Source of the DNA: SIG480 sp045546975 | GTDB lineage: Bacteria > Bacillota > Clostridia > Oscillospirales > JAAYXM01 | Direction of reading: 5' to 3' | Length of the DNA: 13,679 bases | NCBI GenBank assembly: GCA_045546975.1 | Contig: JAZQDV010000002.1 | Location: forward strand, 1 to 13,679 | Shown here: piece by piece, positions 1 to 4,840 of the stretch | Layout: each line of letters begins with the position of its first letter | How positions within the stretch are numbered: position 1 is the first letter of the stretch | Translations under genes and position numbers: made by a program | The notes under the pieces: generated by a model | Told to the model about the DNA's origin: nothing | The model's input: only the letters and a program-made list of their open reading frames with translations | The model's database searches: none

Positions 1-13
1 CGAAAAATTTTCA

Positions 14-372
14 AAAAATATTTCTAAAGGTATAAAAGAATGATAGCTTTACCTGCTAAGATGATACCGAAAAACAAAAAACATCAAAATTTTCCGAAGA
101 ATTTTTTTGAAACATATCAAATAATGAATAGTTTCACAGTTGTGATAACAGTAGAAAGAGTCATTCCGTGAAAAATGTCGAAAAGTTTTTTCGAAATTTT
201 TTTGAAACATACGGTAAACTGCATAGTTTCACTGTTATTATGACAGTAGAAGAGGTCAACCTGTAAAAAGATGTCGAAAACTTTTTAAAAAAATTTTTTG
301 AAACCCACCAAATACTGGGTGGTTTCACTGCTATGATAACAGTGAAACCTGAACTCGAAAAATTTTTGTTCA
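14..372. repeat. Tandem dual-hairpin repeat array, about 95-nt units
   Basis: Three clear units start with GAAAC at 109, 204 and 300 (spacing 95 and 96 nt). A degenerate fourth copy lies before them from about 14. Each unit has a first inverted repeat GAAAC...GTTTC (109-135, 204-230, 300-326), then a second hairpin sharing the GTTTCAC arm. In the last unit the second hairpin is perfect, GTTTCACTG / CAGTGAAAC (322-348). Units are separated by AT-rich linkers of the type TGTCGAAAA followed by a T run. Function is unknown. Candidates are a transcribed structured array, recombinase or accessory-protein binding sites, or a multicopy intergenic repeat. Confidence 0.6.
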
Positions 373-511
373 TTTCTTAAGGTTTGGGTGTCCAATCTGC
401 TTTAATTAAATTAGAGATGTACCTTGACAAAGAAAGCGCGCAAGATAACGGCGTTGCAGTATAACAAAAATCGGAAACAGATAATGATACTTCTGCATAG
501 TCACAGTTCGA

Positions 512-630
512 GCGGATAACAATTCAGGGCTCCCACAAAACCTGTTTTGTGGGAAAAGAGAGCAATCGCCTGAAAAGCGATGCTTTTGCCAATAAGGCAA
601 AACGAGCCCAAAGGCGAATTGTGAACGCCG
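512..630. other. Multi-branched structured region, possible noncoding RNA
   Basis: A long-range stem encloses three consecutive hairpins. The outer arms are GCG (512-514), ACAATTC (519-525) and GGGCT (527-531), pairing with AGCCC (605-609), GAATTGT (616-622) and CGC (626-628). The inner hairpins are CCCACAAAAC/GTTTTGTGGG (532-553), ATCGC/GCGAT with a 7-nt loop (565-581), and TTTTGCC/GGCAAAA with a 5-nt loop (584-602). The paired sequence is symmetric, so the strand is unknown. It lies upstream of the small gene and recombinase and could be a leader or a separate RNA. I do not recognise the family. It is not a tRNA. The stretch from 373 to 770 holds nothing else I can call a gene. Confidence 0.45.
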
Positions 631-718
631 TCGCAAGCAATGAATGCAGTCCGGGCGGATGCCGGGAAGGTGAAATTCCTATGGATGTGTTTGCCGCACA
701 TCTCCGATTAAACTAGCT

Positions 719-727
719 CATATTGTA
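719..727 (+). promoter_or_regulatory. Candidate mother-cell sigma -10 element for recombinase operon
   Basis: CATATTGTA matches the sigma-K -10 pattern CATANNNTA and partly the sigma-E -10. It would start transcription near 734, about 37 nt before the small gene. A -35 AC dinucleotide is present at 698-699, but the 19-nt spacing is longer than the usual 16-17. A sigma-A reading (TTGTAC at 724-729, then TTTTAA 17 nt later) is also possible. This is a motif match only. Confidence 0.3.
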
Positions 728-770
728 CAAGCGACTTTGAATATTTTTTAAAGGAAGGAGGCGTTGCTTT

Positions 771-986
771 GTGGAGAATATGAACGAGTCAAAATGGCAA
801 GTTTTTACCGATGCGAAAGACCTTGATGCAAACACCGTATTTACCCTTGAGCTTCAGAAAGCAATGCTTCTTGCTCTTTATGAAAATAAAAAGCTTAACT
901 TCAGGCAATATGAAGAAGCTCTTGCGCTTTTGGAAAAGAAAAAGACAGCTTGGGATTCTGTTGCGGCGCAGAGCGACACAAAATAA
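771..986 (+). CDS. Small helical protein upstream of recombinase, unknown function
   Basis: The gene encodes 71 residues from a GTG start at 771, preceded by GGAGG (757-761) at 9-nt spacing. The ATG at 780 would give 68 residues but lies 18 nt from that site. The product is charged and predicted to be mainly helical, with a C-terminal half (residues about 28-58) of short amphipathic helices rich in Leu, Glu and Lys. No signal peptide, membrane segment or cysteine is present. The stop is 24 nt before the recombinase start, so the two are almost certainly cotranscribed. I do not recognise a family. By position and size it could be a recombination directionality factor or another recombinase accessory protein, but nothing in the sequence proves this. 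Confidence 0.7.
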   Translation: MENMNESKWQVFTDAKDLDANTVFTLELQKAMLLALYENKKLNFRQYEEALALLEKKKTAWDSVAAQSDTK

Positions 987-1010
987 AATTTATACGAAAG
1001 GAGAGATATT

Positions 1011-2636
1011 ATGATTTACGTAGCGGCGTACTGCCGAGTATCGACGGACAAGGATGACCAGGCGAATTCTTTTGAAAGTCAAAAGAGATATTTTGAGCAA
1101 GAGATAAACCGAAACCCCGATTGGGAGCTTTATGAAGTTTATGCCGATGAAGGCTTAAGTGGAACAAGCACAGAAAAACGAAAAGCCTTTCAAAAGATGC
1201 TTGATGATGCAAGAATTGGCAAATTCAGCCTTATTCTCACTAAAGAAGTCAGCCGTTTTGCAAGAAACACATTGGATGCCATTATGTACATACGAGAACT
1301 TCGAAGACTGGGTGTCGGCGTTCAATTCATTTTAGATCGGATAAATACCCTTGAAGACGATTACGAATTCAAGATGACGCAAAATGCAAGCTGGGCGCAG
1401 GAAGAAAGCAGAAAAACATCCGTGCGAGTAAAATGGGGACAACTGCGGCAGATGGAGCGCGGCGTTGTTTTCGGGTGCAGTATGCTCGGCTACGATGTAA
1501 AAGACGGCAAGATGTACATAAACGAAAGCGGTGCAGAGATCGTGCGACTAATTTATCACAAGTTTGTGCGTGAGCACAAAGGCACCTGCACGATTGCCCG
1601 TGAGCTTCGGGAAGAGGGCTATAAAACCCTCAAAGGAAACAGCACATGGTCCAACACCACCATTTTGAAAATCCTGCGGAACGAGAAATACTGCGGTGAT
1701 TTGTTGCAGAAAAAGACTTTTACGCCCGACTATTTAACTCACAAGAAAAAATACAACAATGGCGAAGAAGAAAAGCCGTTTATCTCAAACCACCACGAGC
1801 CGATTATAGATCGTGAGATGTGGGACGAGGCGCAGTACATACTCGACAAGAACAGACCGTCGGAAGAAATTCGTTCACAGCACACAAACCGCTATCCGTT
1901 ATCGGGTAAGATAAAGTGCGGACACTGCGGAAGTTCGTTCTCGGCAAAGTACAAGCGCAAGAACGGCCCTACTCCCTACAAGGGCTGGCACTGCAACACG
2001 CACTCCACGCAAGGTAAAAAACACATCGACACGGCAGGTAACGAGGTCGGCTGTGATTTGAACTGTCAGATAAGCGAAAAGGATTTTATGGCGATTTTAG
2101 CGCAGGTTATGGCATGCGTGGATGTGGATAAGGATAAAATCACAAACGAGCTTTGCGACATCCTTGCGGTCGTTCTCAAGCATAATCTTGAGTTCGAGGA
2201 CGATACCGAGAAAATTACGCAAAAGTTAGATGAGCAACGCAAGAGGAGCGATATGCTTCTTGATTTGTATTTGGGAGGTGATTTGACAAAAGAAGAATAC
2301 CGAACACGAAAGGAGGAATATGCAAAAAACATCAAAGCACTTGAAAAGCGACTCCGAGAGCTTAAAAAGAAGAAAGACACTACATACGATTTGCAGGATG
2401 CAGTGCAGGATATCCGAGCACACATAAAAAGCGTATTCGACGGCGTGAAACAAGACGAAAATTTCTACAAATACATCCTCGATAAGATAGTTGTTAACTC
2501 CCGAGAGGATATGGAGGTATATTTAAACCTTCTCCCGTTTCGCTGGAAAATCGTTGCAAAATCAGCACTTTCAGAGGATTTTAATTTGGGTACCTCAAAA
2601 AACACGATGTACCTATATCAGTCAGCGAACCTTTGA
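1011..2636 (+). CDS. Large serine recombinase (site-specific integrase/excisionase)
   Basis: The 541-residue product belongs to the large serine recombinase family, which cuts and rejoins DNA at att sites. Order of parts: resolvase catalytic domain (about 1-145) with YCRVSTD around the nucleophile Ser11 and the SRFARN motif at 81-86; recombinase domain (about 155-280); zinc ribbon with CGHC at 303-306, Cys328 and probable partners Cys348/Cys352; then a Lys/Glu-rich coiled coil (about 400-455). The start ATG has AGGAG just upstream. Length is at the short end for the family but complete. The gene lies at the extreme right end of the element. Its last eight or so codons (from about Tyr534) and its TGA fall within cotJC sequence, so the gene's 3' end is read across the attachment site. 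It is convergent with cotJC. The family assignment is secure. A role in excising this element is inference. Confidence 0.95.
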   Translation: MIYVAAYCRVSTDKDDQANSFESQKRYFEQEINRNPDWELYEVYADEGLSGTSTEKRKAFQKMLDDARIGKFSLILTKEVSRFARNTLDAIMYIRELRRLGVGVQFILDRINTLEDDYEFKMTQNASWAQEESRKTSVRVKWGQLRQMERGVVFGCSMLGYDVKDGKMYINESGAEIVRLIYHKFVREHKGTCTIARELREEGYKTLKGNSTWSNTTILKILRNEKYCGDLLQKKTFTPDYLTHKKKYNNGEEEKPFISNHHEPIIDREMWDEAQYILDKNRPSEEIRSQHTNRYPLSGKIKCGHCGSSFSAKYKRKNGPTPYKGWHCNTHSTQGKKHIDTAGNEVGCDLNCQISEKDFMAILAQVMACVDVDKDKITNELCDILAVVLKHNLEFEDDTEKITQKLDEQRKRSDMLLDLYLGGDLTKEEYRTRKEEYAKNIKALEKRLRELKKKKDTTYDLQDAVQDIRAHIKSVFDGVKQDENFYKYILDKIVVNSREDMEVYLNLLPFRWKIVAKSALSEDFNLGTSKNTMYLYQSANL

Positions 2637-2796
2637 CCTTATCATACGGCATTGAATAACGCTGATTCAAATAACGCATAGCGGCGTTCAATTCTCCGTC
2701 CGGTCCACCAAGCTGAGTTATAATAACCTTGGCTGCTGCCGGATTTGGGTTTTTAATTTTTACAGGGTACTGCAATTTCTTCTCATAAATCCACAT
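2581..2796 (-). CDS. cotJC: CotJC N-terminal part, interrupted by the element
   Basis: The open frame gives 71 residues. The first 63 match CotJC, a spore-coat protein of the manganese-catalase/ferritin-like fold that is normally about 190 residues. It starts MWIYEKKLQYP and contains the GGPDGELNAAMRYLNQRY stretch with the first metal-ligand Glu35. After DIGT (60-63) the family continues with Glu-Glu and a helix supplying Glu and His ligands. Here eight unrelated residues and a stop follow, encoded by the element. The stop is 3 nt after the cotJB stop region upstream, consistent with an intact operon before insertion. As it stands the product cannot form the metal site. Whether it is a dead gene or one rebuilt by excision depends on the missing left end. 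Confidence 0.85.
   Translation of the reverse strand: MWIYEKKLQYPVKIKNPNPAAAKVIITQLGGPDGELNAAMRYLNQRYSMPYDKVKGSLTDIGTSCFLRYPN
2589..2615. other. Probable attachment site junction (element/cotJC)
   Basis: The sequence has an inverted repeat GGTAC (2589-2593) / GTACC (2609-2613) around a 15-nt centre. On the minus strand cotJC codons for DIGT end at 2608. The next codon should encode Glu in the family but reads Ser, and homology is lost. The crossover core is therefore within or next to TGTACC (2608-2613). The exact dinucleotide cannot be fixed without the other junction. Confidence 0.65.
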
Positions 2797-2799
2797 ATA

Positions 2800-3096
2800 C
2801 TAATTCTCCCCTTCCCAAGGCCACGGACCTTTTACCCAGTCCCAGGCTTGCTCGTTCATATTTCCGTATATTGTTAACGGACCCTTGCTGTTTTCATATT
2901 CATTAGCAAGCTTTTCCCGCTCTTTACGAAGCTTTAAATAATAAGCGAGAGCTTTCTTGTTATGCGGATGTGTATCCAGGAAAAGGCTTGTTTCAACTAT
3001 CGCAAAGTCGTATTCCTGAATTTTCTTTTTGAGTTGTTTTATCTGCATTCCCGTGCTCTCGCGGGACATATTTCCGCTCACCATTCTCATCTCCAT
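2800..3096 (-). CDS. cotJB: Spore coat protein CotJB
   Basis: The 98-residue frame matches CotJB, a small coat or coat-associated protein encoded between cotJA and cotJC and needed with CotJC in the spore coat of Bacillus. Seen here: a central helical part with FAIVETSLFLDTHPHNKKAL and the typical Trp/Pro-rich C terminus with KGPLTIYGN followed by WVKGPWPWEGEN. The family is usually near 87 residues. Of the candidate starts, 3096 lies 4 nt after GGAGG and 3090 lies 10 nt after it, so the true start may be 3090. It overlaps the end of cotJA, which suggests translational coupling. It ends 3 nt before the cotJC start. Confidence 0.88.
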   Translation of the reverse strand: MEMRMVSGNMSRESTGMQIKQLKKKIQEYDFAIVETSLFLDTHPHNKKALAYYLKLRKEREKLANEYENSKGPLTIYGNMNEQAWDWVKGPWPWEGEN

Positions 3097-3290
3097 ACAT
3101 CCTCCCCAAAAAACGGTTTATCCAGTTCCGGGAACTGTGTTCCGCGGCAGAGCGCCTCTTCAGGTGAGTTTACCCTTTCCCACGACTGAACAGGCACGTA
3201 TGCCATGGCGAGTACCATATCGTTGCATCTCAACACGTCGCGTGACTCATCAACGTGCAACATATTTTCCATACATGGCTTATTGTCCAT
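3087..3290 (-). CDS. cotJA: Spore coat-associated protein CotJA
   Basis: The 67-residue product carries the CotJA signature: MAYVPVQSWERV around residue 30, then ALCRGTQFPELDKPF near the C terminus. CotJA is the first product of the cotJ operon, made in the mother cell during sporulation. An AAGGAG site lies about 9 nt before the ATG. The 3' end overlaps the start of cotJB. A promoter-like CATANNNTA element lies about 47 nt upstream. Confidence 0.88.
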   Translation of the reverse strand: MDNKPCMENMLHVDESRDVLRCNDMVLAMAYVPVQSWERVNSPEEALCRGTQFPELDKPFFGEDVWR

Positions 3291-3336
3291 AGACTCTTAT
3301 CTCCTTATTTTATTTGGGACAATTATCCCTACAGCT

Positions 3337-3364
3337 TATCCTATGAACTTCCGTATAAAGTTGT
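3337..3364 (-). promoter_or_regulatory. Candidate mother-cell (sigma-K-like) promoter of cotJABC
   Basis: On the minus strand AC (3363-3364) is followed after exactly 17 nt by CATAGGATA (3337-3345), a full match to the sigma-K pattern AC-N16/17-CATANNNTA. Transcription would begin near 3330, about 40 nt before cotJA. The cotJ operon of B. subtilis is sigma-E dependent, and the two mother-cell sigmas share the CATA core, so the exact factor is open. Confidence 0.5.
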
Positions 3365-3418
3365 GAACAAGAGGAAAACCTTTCCGTTTTCGATTGTAAA
3401 TTTTCGGTATTGATTTCG

Positions 3419-3448
3419 GAATATTTGTCCAAAATATAAATATACATT
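3419..3448 (+). promoter_or_regulatory. Candidate sigma-E promoter of yaaL-like/bofA pair
   Basis: GAATATT (3419-3425) matches the sigma-E -35 KMATATT exactly. It is followed after 15 nt by TATACATT (3441-3448), six of eight positions of the -10 CATACAMT. The start point would be near 3456, about 36 nt before the first gene. Sigma-E control agrees with what is known for bofA in Bacillus. This is a motif match only. Confidence 0.45.
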
Positions 3449-3491
3449 TAATGTCAGCTAATTTGTATGTTAAAACCAAGGAGGAATTATT

Positions 3492-3797
3492 ATGGACAAA
3501 ACCGTAAATACCGTTAAATTCAAAAAGCTCATAAGTGATTTTGCTATCAGCCTGTTTCCAAAAAAAGAAGAAGACCTTGCAATGTATGAAAAAAAGAGAC
3601 TTCTTTCCGACATTGAAGACGCCCTTTCCGATTTAAGACAGGCAAAAAACTGTTTTGAGGATGCACGCGACCCCGAAATGATTGAAGCTTGCGTATATGA
3701 AATCAAATCTGCCGAAGCAAGATATAACTTTCTCCTGAAAAAAGCAAAGCTTCTTGCGGCAAAAGAATCTTCGATCGCAAGTGTTGCGGCAAGGTAA
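3492..3797 (+). CDS. YaaL-like DUF2508 family protein
   Basis: The 101-residue protein is charged and predicted to be helical, with no membrane segment or signal. Residues about 33-90 fit the DUF2508/YaaL pattern: a leading run of Glu/Lys, then LLSDIEDALSDLRQAKNCFE, an acidic DPEMIEACVYEIKSAEARYN stretch and a final Lys-rich helix. The function of the family is unknown. In B. subtilis yaaL lies directly upstream of bofA, and the same pairing is seen here with a 3-nt gap. GGAGG lies 8 nt before the ATG. The family call rests on the sequence pattern together with this synteny. Confidence 0.75.
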   Translation: MDKTVNTVKFKKLISDFAISLFPKKEEDLAMYEKKRLLSDIEDALSDLRQAKNCFEDARDPEMIEACVYEIKSAEARYNFLLKKAKLLAAKESSIASVAAR

Positions 3798-3800
3798 GTT

Positions 3801-4031
3801 TTGTCTTTCACAATCAGCGCAGTAGTTTTAGTTGTACTCATCCTCATTTCAGTCCTTACAATCCCAGTTTTAAGACGGTTTTTCACACGCGCCGTATCCG
3901 GACTATGTCTTCTCCTTATCGGCAAATATATTGGCCTCTGCACGTTTTCTTCCATCGGTGTAATACTCACCCTGCTTCTCGGCATACCGGGAGCGCTTAC
4001 GTTTTTTGCAGTATCAGGCTTACTAAAATAG
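3801..4031 (+). CDS. bofA: BofA family inhibitor of pro-sigma-K processing
   Basis: The 76-residue membrane protein has hydrophobic segments at about 4-23 and 33-75. It carries the BofA-family C-terminal pattern: a glycine-rich helix (RAVSGLCLLLIGKYIG), then the conserved LGIPGAL motif. In Bacillus BofA holds the intramembrane protease SpoIVFB inactive in the outer forespore membrane until the forespore signal arrives, and so delays sigma-K activation. The start is a TTG, 3 nt after the upstream gene, with AGG about 7 nt before it. The C terminus is shorter than in some homologues. Neighbouring cotJ genes and mother-cell promoter motifs support a sporulation role. Confidence 0.8.
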   Translation: MSFTISAVVLVVLILISVLTIPVLRRFFTRAVSGLCLLLIGKYIGLCTFSSIGVILTLLLGIPGALTFFAVSGLLK

Positions 4032-4034
4032 CAA

Positions 4035-4060
4035 AAGCGGTGGAGTAATCTCCACCGCTT
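4035..4060 (-). terminator. Intrinsic terminator of the 34-aa peptide gene
   Basis: A perfect 11-bp hairpin AAGCGGTGGAG / CTCCACCGCTT has a 4-nt loop. On the minus strand it is followed by TTTTGCTATTTT, a usable U tract. On the plus strand, directly after bofA, the hairpin has no T run, so termination of bofA here would be weak. Confidence 0.75.
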
Positions 4061-4076
4061 CGCAGGTCAGTTCACT

Positions 4077-4181
4077 TTAGTTGCAGTTGTTTCCGCAAAG
4101 GAGCCATACAACGACGATAGCAGCGATGATGATGATCCAGCTGCAGCAATTGTTGTTCGAGTAGTTTTCATTGCATAACAT
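4077..4181 (-). CDS. 34-aa Asn/Cys-rich single-pass membrane peptide
   Basis: An ATG at 4179-4181 opens a 34-codon frame with a strong AGGAGG (4191-4196) 9 nt upstream and a terminator right after the stop. The peptide has an Asn-rich start with NNNCCSW (9-15), a hydrophobic segment WIIIIAAIVVVWLLC (15-29), and a C-terminal CGNNCN. The overall plan (Asn/Cys tails around one membrane helix) recalls small sporulation-associated peptides of Clostridia, but I cannot name a family. A sigma-K-like motif lies upstream (4214-4239). It is a real gene by ribosome binding site, codon structure and terminator. The function is unknown. Confidence 0.72.
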   Translation of the reverse strand: MLCNENYSNNNCCSWIIIIAAIVVVWLLCGNNCN

Positions 4182-4213
4182 AGCGCGTTACCTCCTAAAA
4201 GTTTTTTCACTCC

Positions 4214-4239
4214 ATACTATGATTTCTTCAAAATATGGT
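4214..4239 (-). promoter_or_regulatory. Candidate sigma-K-like promoter of the 34-aa peptide gene
   Basis: On the minus strand AC (4238-4239) is followed after 16 nt by CATAGTAT (4214-4221). This agrees with AC-N16/17-CATANNNT; the last A of the consensus is G. The start would be near 4206, about 25 nt before the peptide ATG. Confidence 0.4.
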
Positions 4240-4265
4240 TACTGGAAAATTTTTACAAAAACCTA

Positions 4266-4294
4266 TTTACAAAAATTGGAAATTGTGTTATTAT
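4266..4294 (+). promoter_or_regulatory. Sigma-A promoter of candidate small RNA
   Basis: TTTACA (4266-4271) and TATTAT (4289-4294) are separated by exactly 17 nt, a near-consensus vegetative promoter. The predicted start is G4301 or A4302. No ribosome binding site or convincing reading frame follows before the terminator at 4367-4400. Confidence 0.65.
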
Positions 4295-4300
4295 ATATGC

Positions 4301-4400
4301 GATGAGAGGCAGTAAGCGTTTGCTGGCTGTCCATTCATATCTTTATCCCCACAACCCCCTTCACTGGCACCTGGCGATTTTCGTCAGGTGCTCTTTCTTT
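4301..4400 (+). ncRNA. Candidate C-rich small regulatory RNA, about 100 nt
   Basis: The segment is framed by a near-consensus sigma-A promoter and an intrinsic terminator. It has three parts: a 5' hairpin (about 4308-4332, GGCAG...CTGTCC with an inner AGC/GCT stem); an unpaired pyrimidine-rich middle with CCCC at 4347-4350 and CCCCC at 4355-4359; and the terminator stem. This plan resembles Firmicute C-rich small RNAs such as RoxS/RsaE and FsrA, which pair with G-rich ribosome binding sites. I see no match to a specific family. A 46-codon frame from the ATG at 4303 exists but has no ribosome binding site and runs through the terminator. Confidence 0.5.
4367..4400 (+). terminator. Intrinsic terminator of the small RNA
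   Basis: The stem GCACCTG (4367-4373) / CAGGTGC (4385-4391) has an inner CG/CG pair and is followed by the T-rich tail TCTTTCTTT (4392-4400). Confidence 0.7.
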
Positions 4401-4461
4401 GTATCAAAAAATAAAACTCGGGCAATAATACATATATAAAAAACGGAAGTGATGTGAGGCT

Positions 4462-4809
4462 ATGACAAAAAGAATCGTTGTTTCCGCATCTGCTCTTTTT
4501 ATAATGCTTGCCCTTTTAGTAGGCGGAATCTCAAAGCTGTATGAAACCCGTGATGCTCTCGAAAAAGAAGAGACGGCCGAAAGTTCGGCTTCTTTTTCTG
4601 ACGAGGTAACAAATGAAGATAGCTATGTTCTTAAAATAGAGGACGGTGTTGTAGTGGTCTTTGCCGAGAAGGATACAACGCGCCCGATAATTGTTACCGA
4701 TATATATGCAGGAACACTCAGAAACCTCGACCGCGAAGAGCTTACACGCGGAATTTATGTCGAAAACGAAACAGCACTTCAACAACTCCTCGAGGATTTC
4801 TCAAGTTAG
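4462..4809 (+). CDS. Membrane-anchored protein with BofC C-terminal-like domain
   Basis: The 115-residue protein has an N-terminal membrane anchor or signal (MTKRIVV then hydrophobic residues to about 24). An acidic Ser/Glu linker (about 31-50) follows, then a small domain (about 54-113). That domain carries the pattern YVLKIEDGVVVVF, an IIVTDIYAGTLRNLD stretch and a closing GIYVENETALQQLLEDF. It is typical of Clostridia proteins annotated as BofC C-terminal domain proteins. In Bacillus BofC restrains SpoIVB signalling that triggers pro-sigma-K processing, but these short clostridial proteins are not shown to do that. The ribosome binding site (GTGAGG, 3 nt upstream) is weak. It lies downstream of the small RNA candidate and ends at a strong terminator. 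The family call is from pattern memory. Confidence 0.6.
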   Translation: MTKRIVVSASALFIMLALLVGGISKLYETRDALEKEETAESSASFSDEVTNEDSYVLKIEDGVVVVFAEKDTTRPIIVTDIYAGTLRNLDREELTRGIYVENETALQQLLEDFSS

Positions 4810-4840
4810 CCCATTTTAATTGTACAGTATATATACCTTA

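Larger units (their letters stand above)
1..2613 (+). mobile_element. Integrated element (partial, right end) interrupting cotJC
   Basis: This is the right-hand part of an inserted element carrying a large serine recombinase. The right boundary is placed at 2608-2614, where the minus-strand cotJC reading stops matching the family right after the residues DIGT and runs into unrelated sequence. The element contains the recombinase, a small upstream gene, a structured region and a hairpin repeat array. No conjugation, replication or phage structural gene is visible here. The left boundary and the 3' part of cotJC are not in the window, so total size is unknown. The arrangement resembles the skin element of Bacillus and Clostridioides sigK, where a serine recombinase gene lies in an element that splits a sporulation gene. 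That comparison is inference. Confidence 0.75.

Noticed and set aside
109..348. Regular repeats as a CRISPR array.
   Set aside because: Spacing is 95-96 nt, the repeat sequence is diffuse over the whole unit, spacers are not unique, and no cas gene is present.
161..373. A 70-codon minus-strand frame with an internal 32-residue repeat.
   Set aside because: The repeat follows the hairpin array. The next unit is offset by one base and out of frame, and no ribosome binding site precedes it.
424..465. TTGACA at 424-429 as a sigma-A -35.
   Set aside because: No acceptable -10 at 16-18 nt; GATAAC is too near (14 nt) and TATAAC too far (30 nt).
510..524. GAGCGGATAACAATT, a 15-nt match to the right part of the E. 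coli lac operator.
   Set aside because: Much of it forms one arm of the long-range stem with 616-628, and no lac-type gene is nearby. It is most likely coincidence; vector contamination is unlikely because the flanks differ.
527..609. Cloverleaf-like shape of about 83 nt as a tRNA.
   Set aside because: There is no 7-bp acceptor stem, no T-arm GTTCGA motif and no consistent anticodon arm; the central hairpins have wrong loop sizes.
406..701. Two overlapping minus-strand reading frames of 76 and 66 codons.
   Set aside because: They lie across the multi-branch structure, have no good ribosome binding site, and show no domain. Inverted repeats on both strands easily leave open frames here.
4303..4440. 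A 46-codon frame starting in the small RNA candidate.
   Set aside because: No ribosome binding site, and the frame runs through the intrinsic terminator.
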